A stretch of DNA of 64,000 nucleotides from NCBI GenBank assembly GCA_034440615.1, contig JAOTOM010004955.1, positions 565,625-629,624 of the forward strand, read 5' to 3'. The translations under genes were made by a program, and so were the position numbers. This DNA is from Ashinkailepas kermadecensis. Its lineage: Eukaryota > Arthropoda > Thecostraca > Neolepadidae. The first letter of the stretch is position 1; each line of letters opens with the position of its first letter. This document shows positions 1 to 12,106 of this stretch, one piece after another. A model generated the notes under the pieces. It had not been told where the DNA came from. It ran no database searches and saw only the letters and a program-made list of their open reading frames with translations.

Positions 1-2
1 GT

Positions 3-122
3 TATCAATTCAGGTTAGACAAGTCACGGTGTAGGACAGCTAAGCTGCAACAAGTTTTCAGTCAAAGCATGGTTGATGAATGGAATAGGCTGTCTGCTGA
101 TGTAGTGGGGAGTCCCATGTAA
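3..122 (+). pseudogene. C-terminal relic of a CR1/L2-like LINE reverse transcriptase protein
   Basis: One open frame from base 3 to a TAA at 120-122 reads as the extreme C-terminus of a non-LTR retrotransposon ORF2. It carries the family pattern of a Phe-Arg-Leu stretch, a basic stretch, then FSQSMVDEWNRLSADVVGS. The matching region of the CR1-like copies at 39-45 kb reads FFTNRVxEHWNQLPETIVSS, so the two are distant relatives. The frame is cut by the window edge. A more decayed copy of the same segment lies at 60775-60861. It is not a host gene. The assignment rests on motif resemblance only. Confidence 0.6.
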
Positions 123-300
123 TGGTTCTTATTAAGCCTTAGACCTGTATGACCTTTATGGCCATGCAATCAACGGTCAGGGCCGTCACCTGACCATCGA
201 ACCAACAGTCAGGAACCATTTGTTGGCTCTGGAACCAACGGGCATGGCTACCTGTTGGCCCTGGAGCCAACGGCCATCGCGATCGGTTCTCATTTCTAGA
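123..300. repeat. Degenerate ~20-bp-phased repeat following the LINE relic
   Basis: Blocks such as GGAACCAACGG, TGTTGGCCCTGG and CAACGGCCATC recur about every 20 bases. The same order (LINE C-terminus, GGTTCTTATTAAG, then ~20-bp-phased blocks) is seen at 60.8-61.9 kb, so this may be the tail of the same repeat family. Confidence 0.45.
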
Positions 301-305
301 ATACT

Positions 306-2095
306 TTACATGACATCACAGGCACGACAACCCTACATAACATCACAGACACGACAGCCCTACATGACATCACACAGGCACAACATTCCTACATGACATC
401 ACAGATAGCAAGCACGACAGTCCTACATGACATCACAGGCACGACAGCCCTACATGACATCACAGGCACGACAGCCCTACATGACATCACAGGCACGACA
501 GCCCTACATTACATCACAGGCACGACAACCCTACATAACATCACAGGCACGACAGTCCAACATGATATCACAGGCAGACTACATGACACCACAGGCACGA
601 CAGTCCTACATGACATCACAGGCACGACAGTCCTACATAACATCACAGGCACGACAGTCCTACATGACATCACAGGCACGACAGTCCAACATGATATCAC
701 AGGCAGACTACATGACACCACAGGCACGACAGTCCTACATGACATCACAGGCACGACAGTCCTACATAACATCACAGGCACGACAGCCCTACATGACATC
801 ACAGGCACGACAGTCCAACATGATATCACAGGCAGACTACATGACACCACAGGCACGACAGTCCTACATGACATCACAGGCACGACAGTCCTACATGACA
901 TCACGGGCACTACAGCCCTACATGACATCACAAGCACGACAGTCCTACATGACATCACAGGCACGACAGTCCTACATGACATCACAGACACGACAGCCCT
1001 ACATGACATCACACAGGCACAACATTCCTACATGACATCACAGATAGCAAGCACGACAGTCCTACATGACATCACAGGCACGACAGCCCTACATGACATC
1101 ACAGGCACGACAGCCCTACATGACATCACAGGCACGACAGCCCTACATTACATCACAGGCACGACAACCCTACATAACATCACAGGCACGACAGTCCAAC
1201 ATGATATCACAGGCAGACTACATGACACCACAGGCACGACAGTCCTACATGACATCACAGGCACGACAGCCCTACATGACATCACAGGCACGACAGCCCT
1301 ACATTACATCACAGGCACGACAACCCTACATAACATCACAGGCACGACAGTCCAACATGATATCACAGGCAGACTACATGACACCACAGGCACGACAGCC
1401 CTACATGACATCACAGGCACGACAGTCCAACATGACATCACAGGCACGACAGCCCTACATTACATCACAGGCACGACAGTCCTACATGACATCACAGGCA
1501 CGACAGTCCTACATAACATCACAGGCACGACAGTCCTACATGACATCACAAGCACGACAGTCCTACATAACATCACAGGCACGACAGTCCTACATGACAT
1601 CACAGGCACGACAGTCCTACATGACATCACAGACACGACAGCCCTACATGACATCACACAGGCACAACATTCCTACATGACATCACAGATAGCAAGCACG
1701 ACAGTCCTACATGACATCACAGGCACGACAGTCCTACATGACATCACAGGCACGACAGTTTTACATGACATCACAGGCACGACAGTCCTACATGACATCA
1801 CGGGCACTACAGCCCTACATGACATCACAGGCACGACAGTCCTACATGACATCACAGGCACGACAGTTTTACATGACATCACAGGCACGACATTCCTACA
1901 TGACATCACGGGCACTACAGCCCTACATGACATCACAGGCACCACATTCCTACATGACATCACAGGCACGACAGCCCTACATGATATCACAGGCACGACA
2001 GCCCTACATGACATCACAGGCACGACAGCCCTACATTACATCACAGGCACGACATTCCTACATGACATCACAGGCACGACAGCCCTGCATGACGT
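306..2095. repeat. 27-bp minisatellite with ~640-bp higher-order structure
   Basis: About 65 tandem copies of a unit close to CTACATGACATCACAGGCAC plus GACAGTC. Variants (ACATAACATC, CATGATATCACAGGCAGAC, CATGACACCACAGG) recur in the same order. A distinctive variant beginning CACACAGGCACAACATTCC occurs at about 371, 1010 and 1655, giving a ~640-645-bp higher-order period. The unit length is a multiple of three and stop-free, so a 580-codon frame (393-2135) and several others stay open. They encode only the repeat and are not genes. Confidence 0.95.
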
Positions 2096-2317
2096 GGCGG
2101 CAGTGCAGTGCTGTTTTGACACACGGTATTGGTGACGAACCGCGGTTTGTTTGTCTGACTGGTATATGGACGCTGCAATGGAGGCGTGCAGCTCGGGAAC
2201 TGGATCTGCACTGTGCAATGCAGCCGTATAGCTCGGGCATTTGATCTGTGCAATGGGCACCGGCTCGGCAATGCCATCTGAGAAGGTCATTTCGGCTGAA
2301 GCCTGACTGATCTGAGA

Positions 2318-2395
2318 GTGATCGGTGGTGTACGGGCTGGCGTGTGACTGGTGACCGAAAGGTTGCAGGTTCGAGGCCCGCTAGCTGCGTGGACT
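2318..2395 (+). mobile_element. tRNA-derived SINE head (pol III A and B boxes)
   Basis: TGGTGTACGGG at 2326-2336 fits the A box (TRGYNNARNNG) with one mismatch. GGTTCGAGGCC at 2368-2378 fits the B box. Their spacing is tRNA-like. The ends do not pair into an acceptor stem, so this is a SINE or tRNA pseudogene rather than a working tRNA. The right boundary of the element is not visible. Confidence 0.5.
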
Positions 2396-2399
2396 TTCG

Positions 2400-3870
2400 G
2401 CCCCCGGACTGTTCGGAGTGAGCGGGTGGCGATAATACATGGCAATGCAACGGAGTGGGTCGTAAATAATCCAATGTTCTTCTAACTAGTTTGAAGAAGC
2501 CACTCGGGCATCTGACTGGACAAAATGACGAGGACACCGGACTGAATCACATCACCATCAAATGGAGGTCACCTGGACTGAGGTGTGGCATTAGTCTGTG
2601 CACACTGCTCTTCTATTTTGTATGCACTAGGAAATTTTCCAATGAATCGATTGTGCTGCCTGACCTCTTCCGTCACAACAGCTGGGGAAGAATCTAAGCA
2701 CGTTGTCGCCGCTGGAGGCTGTGGCAGTAAACATGGTCGGCGTCGTACGCATGCACGGTGACGCGACGCTGCGGGGCTCGGAATGGCTGCACCGGAGACG
2801 CGGTTCGTCCACAGCCCCTGGCAGGGCAGCAGGACGACCCACAACTGCATCCACCTGCCGCAGTTGTAGCTGTCGCACCGTTGGCCTCCGCGGCTGGACC
2901 CTCTGCAGCAGGCCAGAGCCGGAGCGCTGATTTTGAACCGGTGTACGCTGAGCGATGACGTATGAGCGCACTGTGAGCTGGTTGCTGAGCTGGGGCTGCG
3001 GTTCAGCGTCCACCGCCAGCTCGTGGCACCACGCCAGTAGAACGTCCCCGTCCCCCCCTCTAGGAGACAGTCATGCCTTCGAGATGGAGCGCGGGCGCGG
3101 CCCAGCACTCTCGGAAGGGTTCCGGCGCCGGCCCTGACCGGAATTTCTCGCCCTTTGTGCGTCGGAACGTTAATTTTACGGTGTTTATTTACACACCGTG
3201 CTTTTCATGGATGGGACAAATTTGAGCGGGCGTTTTGTGCGGGCGGCCGGCGCGCTGGCGCCGCCGGGCCCCGACGCGCCGTCGTCATGAATGGATTCGG
3301 CACTCCATTCAGCGGTGGCCGCGCCGACGCGGCCCGAGCCGCCGCCATTCATTCTGGCGCGCTGTCGCCGGGCCGTTTTTGCGCCGGCGCGCCGGCCGCC
3401 GGAAGCCGCTCGTTGCCGCGCAGATTGGAGGCCATTGTGAGCATTGACACACGGCCGACTGAGTGCTCTGCGCCGACCGATGCCGCTCCGACACACTGGC
3501 CGGCTAACTGGTCGTCGGGCCACCAGCCGTCAACAGTTCGGTCAGCCCGGCTGAGCCCGGCGTGTGCACACCACGCCGCTGGTGATAGTCTCACCACGGC
3601 GGCGGCCGGTGCACCGCTCAGCAGCCCCGCCCCCTTGGGTACCTCTTCACCGTCACCGTCCCCGCCCCCGTGGGTACCGCTGCACCGTGGGTGGGCGCTG
3701 ACGGCGCTGATTTAGGCATCGGTGCCCGTCGTCAGCGGTACGATATATCGGGGCGTGGCAGTGTCTGTGTCGCGCAGGGTCTGCTCTAGAAGCCTTGCTG
3801 GGGGCTGTCCCCCCCCCTGGATCCGCCCCTGCTGTCGCGTCCTCGTGCACAGCTGTCCGAAAGTACACCG
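2400..3870. other. GC-rich non-coding stretch, no gene recognised
   Basis: CpG-rich sequence, peaking at 3230-3420. Several frames are open on both strands, as expected from high GC. None shows a conserved domain, start context or splice pattern. A transposon end lies at 3817-3831. Confidence 0.5.
3817..3831 (-). mobile_element. Solitary hAT/MITE-type terminal repeat
   Basis: CTGGATCCGCCCCTG is the reverse complement of CAGGGGCGGATCCAG. The same end closes the 211-bp element at 19845-20055 and resembles the ends at 31919, 38488 and 46501. No partner end or target duplication was found nearby, so only a fragment is claimed. Confidence 0.4.
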
Positions 3871-4114
3871 ACACAGACACAGCCGCTGGCAGCTGGCGTC
3901 AGTCTACAGACACAGCCGCTGGCAGCTGGCGTCAGTCTACAGACACAGCCGCTGGCAGCTGGCGTCAGTCTACAGACACAGCCGCTGGCAGCTGGCGTCA
4001 GTCTACAGACACAGCCGCTGGCAGCTGGCGTCAGTTAAGAACTGGGGCAGCTGGCGTCAGTCTACAGACACAGCCGCTGGCAGCTGGCGTCAGTCTACAG
4101 ACACAGCGCGGCAG
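3871..4114. repeat. 33-bp minisatellite
   Basis: About seven copies of a unit built from ACAGACACAGCCGCTGG plus CAGCTGGCGTCAGTCT. One copy, near 4035-4065, is partly deleted. The 33-bp length keeps frames open across the array; there is no protein evidence. Each unit carries a CAGCTG E-box. Confidence 0.93.
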
Positions 4115-4589
4115 AGGCGAACAATGCACTGCACTGACCCTTCCAGTATAAAGTGTGTCATCCGGTAGCCAGGGTCTCATCCAGGGTTGGCAAAGATCCG
4201 AAACAAACGAGTTTTGTCCAGGCCAGTGGTGTTAATTGGTTTTAATCAGTTAAAACTGGACACAGCTGGTGAAATATCGGAACTATGGTACTTTTATATT
4301 GAAGGTTTATCAATATAGCCAATACCTTACAAACAATCTGCATGACTATCACAATATAAATGTATACATAAGCATCGAATAGTTGGACTGATGCATTCAA
4401 TACATTAGTCCATGGCATGATATGGTATTGCCATGCCATATTGTGGTGGAACTTTTACTAGTTCACCTTCTTGTGGTTCTTTTAAGAAGGCTAAACCACC
4501 TGCTGGATGAAACTCACCAACCCTGGTCCCATCAATGCACTGATGAGGCTGGCATTGGCATCGGACTGAGACTTGTGTAGAAATGAAAG
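4115..4589. other. Unique intergenic or intronic DNA
   Basis: No coding, RNA or repeat signal is visible. Confidence 0.5.
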
Positions 4590-5040
4590 GAGATCTGCAC
4601 CGACATTATGGTGAGATCCGCACCGACATTAGGGCGAGATCCGCACCGACATTAGGGCGATATCTGCACCGACATTGGGGCGGTATCTGCACCGACATTA
4701 GGGCGAGATCCGCACCGACATTAGGGTGAGATCCGCACCGACATTAGGGCGAGATCCGCACCGACATTGGGGCGAGATCCGCACCGACATTAGGGTGAGA
4801 TCCGCACCGACATTAGGGCGAGATCCGCACCGACATTAGGGCGAGATCCGCACCGACATTAGGGCGAGATCCGCACCGACATTAGGGCGAGATCCGCACC
4901 GACATTAGGGCGATATCTGCACCGACATTGGGGCGAGATCCGCACCGACATTAGGGCGAGATTCGCACCGACATTAGGGCGAGATCCGCACCGACATTAG
5001 GGCGATATCTACACCGACATTAGGGCGAGATCCTCGCTGA
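4590..5040. repeat. 23-bp minisatellite
   Basis: About 19 copies of GAGATCCGCACCGACATTAG plus GGC. Variants GATATCTGC and ATTGGGGC are scattered through the array. The flanking units decay at both ends. Confidence 0.95.
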
Positions 5041-5526
5041 CATCACAGCGAAACTCGCGCTGATACCAGATCGCCGCTCGCCTTGACACTTGAGAGATTC
5101 CTGCGCGGACGCCATAGCAACACCCGTCCCTACACCTTGGCGGCCTCCACCAGCACCAGACCGCCGCCGCCACACATCTTTTTTCCGCACTCGAATGCAA
5201 GCACCCCGTATGGATTTAAACGTTTCCACTTGCTAAAAAGTACAAACAGCGCCGTGTTCGCTGTTTGGCGGCGGCGAATCAAAGGCGCCGGCCGGTCGGC
5301 GCGTTTGATGTGCCGCCGCACGTGCGGGCTCTGTGTGGTGCGCCGCGCCGCCCATGACTGTGTAACTTGTGCGCGGCCGGCCCGTCACGGCCACACTCGT
5401 AAACGAGCCGAATGGGCGCGTGGGGGTGCGGCTGGCTGTTCCACCAATTCAGGGTGGTGTATGGTCGACGGCGGGCACTTCCGCTGGCGCCGGTGGCCGG
5501 CGGCTGGGTCGGCGAGGCTCGTGCTG
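5041..5526. other. GC-rich spacer, no gene recognised
   Basis: GC-rich sequence between two tandem arrays. Frames are open in several registers, but no domain is recognisable. Confidence 0.45.
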
Positions 5527-5760
5527 GTCGGTGATCGGTGGTCGGTGGTGGTCGGTGATCGGTGATCGGTGATCGGTGATCGGTGGTCGGTTGTGGTTGG
5601 TGATCGGTGGTGATCGGTGATCGGTGATCGGTGGTCGGTGGTCGGTGATCGGTGGTCGGTGGTCGGTGGTCGGTGGTCGGTGGTAGTGATGGTGGTCGGT
5701 GGTGGTGGGGTGGTGATCGGTGATCGGTGGTCGGTGGTCGGCGATGATCGGTGAGACTCG
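5527..5760. repeat. GGTGATCGGT/GGTCGGT low-complexity array
   Basis: Irregular tandem copies of GGTGATC and GGTCGGT produce a G/T-rich strand. A decayed extension with GGTGAGACT and GGTAGTGGTT runs to about 5880. A proline/histidine/threonine-rich frame on the minus strand is a by-product. Confidence 0.85.
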
Positions 5761-5879
5761 TGGTAATCGGTAGTGATTAGATCGGTTCGGTGAGACTGGT
5801 GCTGGCCGGTAGTGGTTGAGTCGGTGAAACTGGCGGTAGTCAGTAGTGGTTGGAATAGTGGGACTGGTGGTGGTCGGCG

Positions 5880-6200
5880 GACACGTGCCAGAATCCAAAC
5901 TTGAACCTTGAATCTATCACAAACTCAATGTTTGGAATATTGCATCTTTGAAATCCTTCGATAAAGTTGCCAACTTGGAATCTGAATCGTTTCGAATTTT
6001 TACAAACCGCTTTGTATTTTGAATCGTTTCCCAGGTAATGTGCTTAGCATCTTCCCTCTTTTGAATTGTTTCACATTGTTGCCACCTTTGAATCTGAACT
6101 CCTTTTGGTGTTTCGCAAACCTACATGTTAGGAATCATGAATATTTCCACTTTTCGACAATGCTGACAAATTTAAATGTTAAAGTTTCGGAATCCTTGTG
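5880..6200. repeat. Degenerate ~22-bp-phased TTTGGAATC/TTGAATC repeat
   Basis: TTGAATC, TTTGGAATATT, TTGAAATCC, TTGGAATCTGAATCG and related blocks return about every 21-23 bases. It resembles an old satellite eroded beyond simple alignment. Confidence 0.45.
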
Positions 6201-7380
6201 TTGGAAAGACTCGACAGTCAAGATTCGTATTATAAAACTCTTGGAACATCTGCGATATCAGGCTATGTATACGTCCCGGTCTTGAAAACTGGCGCAAGAA
6301 AATTGTTTCTTGACGAACCTACAGGTGGGTTGAATAATTATGTGGTATTATGCAAAACTAGATGTGTACAACAGTCTCGCGTAAAAACATTATTTGGTAC
6401 TGTAAGCTCGGAGCAGTGGCAGGAAAGCCGAGCCGTTTTAGAGGCGAAACAAAATTGGTTCTCACTTGAGGCGGCCCACGAGGCATCACGTTAGGAGTTC
6501 GGGGTGGACGTGCATGTGCTCCGCATTTTGTCTGACTCAACATTCGGGGCCCAAAGCTAACCTACTCACAACGGCCTCTTGGCATGTAGATTTAATGCCA
6601 AAATTACATTGTTTTACAATATATCAGAATCCATGTCAGCCGCATGTCGATGCACAATTAACCGCCTGATAAAGATCTAAGTTCGAACTATGCACTGCAA
6701 TGGGCCTGTGTGTCGGGTACGCGTCAGACGGATCTCACATGGGTTGGAAGTAACTGAAAATATTTCAAGATGGGTCAAATTGTGTAATTCAGCGAAGTTA
6801 CGTTGTACGCAAACACAATCATGATACGAACGGAGAATGAGGGATGTTCATTTTATTCTTTTTCTCATAATTGGCGACGTATAACACTCGTGTCCCCTCC
6901 ATAACCTGCAGTGTAGCAGCGGTTATGATCTTTCTGTAGCGACCGGGGTTGACATTGCTCCAAACTCGGCCAATGCGAAGTGCAGTAGTGAGAGCTCCTG
7001 TATACGGTATTCGTGTGTTAAGAAGCGATGCACACGCTTCTTTCAGTTAGCTTGGTCATTTATGCGAGTATTATCGTGCATTGATGTATATAACATTACG
7101 CTGTATTTTTTAGCTGCAATTCCACTCCAGCCGTTTTTATATACAAATAGTCGACTGTTCGGTAGCCTATGGCCGGGATTAACGCGGGATGAAGTTGCAA
7201 ATGGAAAATCACAACTTTCAACCGCATGAGTCCATTCATTCCAGGCAACCCCCACATGCGTGATGTTAAGATTACTTCACGACGTTCTTTTTGGGAGCGA
7301 GAAGGATTTGGCGCCGACCATGGCAGCGACCTCATAGCAAATCCGCCAAACGATCAAAAGCACTGATCCGAAAAAGAATC
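6201..7380. other. Unique DNA, no gene supported
   Basis: A frame at 6198-6494 ends its most protein-like part at a CAG|GTGGGT donor-like site (about 6326-6331). The peptide matches nothing recognised and has no matching acceptor partner, so an exon is not called. The rest shows no feature. Confidence 0.4.
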
Positions 7381-8588
7381 GACACACAAGAAGCTGGCTG
7401 ATGGTGCAGCTGTGTCAAGTGCCAATTGGCGGATGGTGCGTGGACTTACGGCTCGTGCGAGCCGACACCCGCAGCTGCCTGCTCGGACGCTATGTGTGTG
7501 TGTGTGTGTCGCTGTCAGGCAGTTGCCAGTCACTCGCCTCCCTCCCGACAGCCTCGTCCGTCCGATGTCGTCACACTCCTCGACATCATCAATTTGTCAT
7601 TTCGCCGGCCAATCAGCGCCGCGAAAACAGCGGCCGATCGGCGGCGCTGGTGGCGCGTAGCTGATGTGCCGGGGGTGGAGGGTGTGTGTTGGGGGGGGGG
7701 GGGGTACCCCAGTGGCGGAGTGGCTCGGCCGCGGCAGATCGGACCGCGCCGGATGTGATCTGGGCCTCTGGGGCGGACGCGACTACCGGGCACCGACCGA
7801 CCGGCCCTGCCCGGTCGGTCGTCAGTCCGTGGGAACGGGGTGAAACGGGAGGGAACCAGACGCCGGCCGGTGGGGCAGGGGGAGCGCGACAGCAGGTCGG
7901 CAGACCCGTCTGTCTGTCGGGGGGGACGACGTCACCGCGCCGGCGCGGCGAGAGTGATCCACATCGCCGTCAGGGTCGTGGTCTGTCAGGTCCACATCGC
8001 CGTCAGGGTCGTCAGGGTCGTGGTGTGCGTACGGGACGGGACGCAAGGTGGGAATGGGGCCGACCGAGATGTACCGGCCGGCGGTGTCCAGCTGACACTC
8101 AGGTCAGCAGGTGATGCCCGGCTGAGATGTACCGGTACCGGCCGAGACCCAGCCGAGATGTACCGGTACCGGCCGGGAGCGTCTGCTGGCTGGCCATTAG
8201 CAGCTGATACCCAGGTGCAGCAGGTGATACCCAGCTGAGATGTACCGGTACCGGCCGGGAGCGTCTGCTGGCTGGCCATCACCAGCTGACACCCATGTCA
8301 GCAGGTGATGCCCAGCAGGTGATGCCCGGCTGAGATGGAGTAGCCTCGGTCGTGCCGTCAGACCTCGATGACATTCGCGTTATCAACTGATTGGCCTGTT
8401 AACAGGCAGCGACATGGGCCGGACCTTGTTTGACGTGCTGCACGTCACACATTTAGTACATCAGCAGCTCGCAGGCTGTCGGCACTGCGTGGAAGACAAT
8501 GCGGTGTGATATCTAACGTCATTCATCCGAGGCAGATGGCGGGTGATGCTGACGTGGACAGACTGGAACAGCGCACCAGACTCACTAG
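7381..8588. other. GC-rich stretch with short local duplications
   Basis: Contains a G-run near 7690-7705. A block with ATGTACCGGTACCGGCC and GTCTGCTGGCTGGCCAT is repeated at roughly 85-bp spacing in 8120-8300. No gene recognised. Confidence 0.5.
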
Positions 8589-10240
8589 CCACTCCACGGG
8601 CACACCACCGGCCACTCCACGGGCACACCACCGGCCACTCCACGGGCACACCACCGGCCACTCCACGGGCACACCACCAGCCACTCCACGGGCACACCAC
8701 CGGCCACTCCACGGGCACACCACCGGCCACTCCACGGGCACACCACCGGCCACTCCACGGGCACACCACCGGCCACTCCACGGGCACACCATCGGCCACT
8801 CCACGAGCACACCACCGGAAACTCCACCAACACACCACCAGCCACTCCACTGGCACACCATCGGCCACTCCACGGGCACACCACCGGCAACTCCACCAAC
8901 ACACCACCAGCCACTCCACGGGCACACCACCGGCCACTCCACGGGCACACCACCGGCAACTCCACCAACACACCACCAGCCACTCCACGGGCACACCACC
9001 GGCCACTCCACGAGCACACCACCGGCAACTCCACCAACACACCACCAGCCACTCCACGGGCACACCATCGGCCACCCACGGGCACACCACCGGCAACTCC
9101 ACCAACACACCACCAGCCACTCCACGGGCACACCACCGGCCACTCCACGAGCACACCACCGGCCACTCCACGGGCACACCACCAGCCACTCCACCAACAC
9201 ACCACCAGCCACCCCACGGGCACACCACCGGCCACTCCACGGGCACACCACCGGCCACTCCACCAACACACCACCAGCCACCCCACGGGCACACCACCGG
9301 CCACTCCACGGGCACACCACCGGCCACTCCACCAACACACCACCAGCCACTCCACGGGCACACCACCGGCCACTCCACGGGCACACCACCGGCCACTCCA
9401 CCAACACACCACCAGCCACCCCACGGGCACACCACCGGCCACTCCACGGGCACACCACCGGCCACTCCACCAACACACCACCAGCCACCCCACGGGCACA
9501 CCACCGGCCACTCCACGGGCACACCACCGGCCACTCCACCAACACACCACCAGCCACTCCACGGGCACACCACCGGCCACTCCACGGGCACACCACCAGC
9601 CACTCCACCAACACACCACCAGCCACTCCACGGGCACACCACCGGCCACTCCACAGGCACACCACCGGCCACTCCACCAACACACCACCAGCCACTCCAC
9701 GGGCACACCACCGGCCACTCCACCAACACACCACCGGCCACTCCACCAACACACCACCAGCCACCCCACGGGCACACCACCAGCCACTCCACGGGCACAC
9801 CACCGGCCACTCCACGGGCACACCACCGGCCACTCCACGGGCACACCACCAGCCACTCCACGGGCACACCACCGGCCACTCCACCAACACACCACCGGCC
9901 ACCCACCAACACACCACCAGCCACCCCACGGGCACACCACCAGCCACCCACGGGCACACCACCAGCCACTCCACGGGCACACCACCGGCCACTCCACCAA
10001 CACACCACCAGCCACTCCACGGGCACACCACCAGCCACTCCACGGGCACACCACCAGCCACTCCACGGGCACACCACCGGCCACTCCACGGGCACACCAC
10101 CAGCCACTCCACGGGCACACCACCGGCCACTCCACGGGCACACCACCAGCCACTCCACGGGCACACCACCGGCCACTCCACGGGCACACCACCGGCCACT
10201 CCACGGGCACACCACCAGCCACCCCACGGGCACACCACCA
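8589..10240. repeat. 23-bp minisatellite with 69-bp higher-order repeat
   Basis: About 72 copies of CCACTCCACGGGCACACCAC plus CGG. Between about 9180 and 9760, three unit variants cycle as a 69-bp trimer: CCACTCCACCAACACACC, CCACCCCACGGGCACACC, then the canonical unit. The unit is free of stops in nearly all registers, so 545-597-codon frames are open in several frames on both strands at once. That shows these frames are not genes. Confidence 0.96.
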
Positions 10241-11163
10241 CGACCTTCGAACGCTGGCTCCGTTGCGTCAGACTCCGCGCGGGGCCGGCGACTTTCTAGG
10301 ACGGCGTGGCGGACTTTCTAGGACAGGGCCGCGCGCTCTGTCTAGGGAGTGTTCCAAAGACATTTGAGCTGGAGCGCTAGCGTACGTTGTCGGGAGCGGG
10401 GCACGACGGAGAGAACCTCGGCTCTGCAACAGTCTGTGGCAGAGGCTCAGATCAGCACACCTCGACCGACCTCAGGGCAGCGGACCTCAGGTTGAGAGCA
10501 GAGCTGTAGCTCACCAGATAGACGTTCGCCATGACGGCCAGCATTCCTCATGATCGCCCTGAGCCGAGCTCTGCAGACAAGGCTGTTCACACCTCCACCT
10601 CACCGCACCTCCTCTGTCTCCGACTGCAGAGCTACTGCAGAGAGACCCCAGAACAAAGGCCAATGGCGATTACTTAGCAGCCTTTTCCATCAGAACAATG
10701 GGGTGTGCATCTGATCAGTGACCATATTGAGCAGCGAAACCACTGAGCTTCTGGCAGTCCAGACGGCGGTCAATAACCCCACCTGGTGTTCGTCTACCCT
10801 CGAAGAGCACGAACGCCACTCATAGCAGGTTTAAGAATAATACACAATACTAATGGACATCTAGAGTAAAAGCATACCAACAGGTAGCGCGATCACTTGA
10901 ACTAGCTATGTAAAATGGCCTGTTAGGGGTCTGTCACCCTCTCCCAGAGCATGAACACCCGAACTAACTATGTCAGCATGGTCCGCCGGAGGTTTGTTAC
11001 CGTCTCCCAGCCGCCGACGTGTTTTCCCGGGCACGTAAGAGGGTTTGTTTCCGCCTCCCAGCTGTCGACGGGTTTTCCCGGGCACGTGAGACATGTCGCA
11101 CGACAAAGGCGCTCCTAAAGTGAGCGACTGCCCCACGTGCGGGCAGTCGGGCAGCTCGTGATG
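10241..11163. other. GC-moderate spacer, no gene recognised
   Basis: GACTTTCTAGGAC is repeated at about 10287 and 10311. The minus-strand frame at 10906-11487 includes glycine/arginine repeats made by the adjacent 12-bp array. It has no recognisable domain. Confidence 0.45.
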
Positions 11164-11245
11164 CACCTGCCGGCCACCTGCCTGGCCACCTGCACGGTCA
11201 CCTGCACGGCCACCTGCACGGCCACCTGCACGGCCACCTGCCCGG
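11164..11245. repeat. 12-bp array of CACCTG E-box sites
   Basis: CACCTG occurs at 11164, 11175, 11187, 11199, 11211, 11223 and 11235 inside the unit CACCTGCACGGC. CACCTG/CAGGTG is the classical E-box core bound by bHLH and Snail-type zinc-finger proteins. Seven sites at about 12-bp spacing lie ~2.8 kb upstream of the ETS exon. Regulatory function is inference only. Confidence 0.8.
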
Positions 11246-12106
11246 CCGGGTTTCCCTAGACCCGGAGGATGGGGGCAGAATCCGCCCCCCCCACCCCACG
11301 GGATCGTTCTCAGCGAGTCGGCCGGGAAGAATAATTTATAACCTTCGATTGGTGGAGCGCACCAAGCGAATGGCTGATTTTGTTCGACAGGTGGAGCTGC
11401 ATCAAGGGCATGAGATCTGTCCGAAAACTTGGGGAGGACAAGAGGCATCTGGAAGTCGATTCTTTCCATGCAACGCCATAGGGTCAATGTTCAACTTGTC
11501 CAAAGTCGGGAGGGCCGCTGTTCCTCTTCCACCGACCCCGACCCCGACCCCGCCCCCCACACCCCCCATCGCCCCCAGTTCCTAAGCCAATGAGCTGCAT
11601 AATAGTTGAGCTGCATACAATGGAATAAGTGGGTATTTTGTGTGAGTGGCTTGACATGAAAGTGTGCTTGGCTTTGCTCACCGGTACAGGCATGCCCGAT
11701 CGGGCTCGCCCCTCTCCCACCTGTCGTTTCCCGCCAAATCCGACCCCACGCTGCTCCCTGTCCCCGCTCTGTTTGCGCTTAATTGAGGCTTGCTGCGTTT
11801 GCGATCCAATTAAAAGGGCGGCGCGACGTCAAGGTCTGCCTTTGTGACGCGCCGGGAGATCGCGGCGACCATTGTGACGCGTGGGGAGATCGCGGCGACC
11901 ATTGTGACGCGCGGGATATCGCGGAGACCATCGCCGCGCGCCGAGAGGTCGTAGCGACTGGAGTGGCACACCGGGATTGGAGTCGTCACCCTCGAGCACG
12001 GAATTGCGGAGGCCATTGCGGCGCCCCTGGGGACGAATGTGGCCTGCAGTGGCGCGCAATGGTCGCGGGTCTGAGCCCGCTGGCTGAGGTGGGACTGCCG
12101 CCGTGG
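11246..12106. other. GC-rich spacer with a short 33-34-bp repeat
   Basis: About three copies of a unit containing GGGAGATCGCGGCGACCATT lie at 11850-11935. No gene recognised. Confidence 0.45.

Noticed and set aside
393..2135. 580-codon open frame
   Set aside because: Encodes only the 27-bp minisatellite; the frame length follows from a stop-free unit divisible by three.
4590..5040. CRISPR-like direct repeats
   Set aside because: Units are contiguous with no unique spacers. The same holds for 23090-23502 and 32917-33492. The genome is eukaryotic.
6198..6494. Candidate host exon with donor-like CAG|GTGGGT
   Set aside because: No recognised family, no reliable acceptor, and nothing linking it to the ETS gene.
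8461..10321. Long open frames (545-597 codons) on both strands
   Set aside because: Several registers are open together across one 23-bp repeat, with no non-repeat domain.
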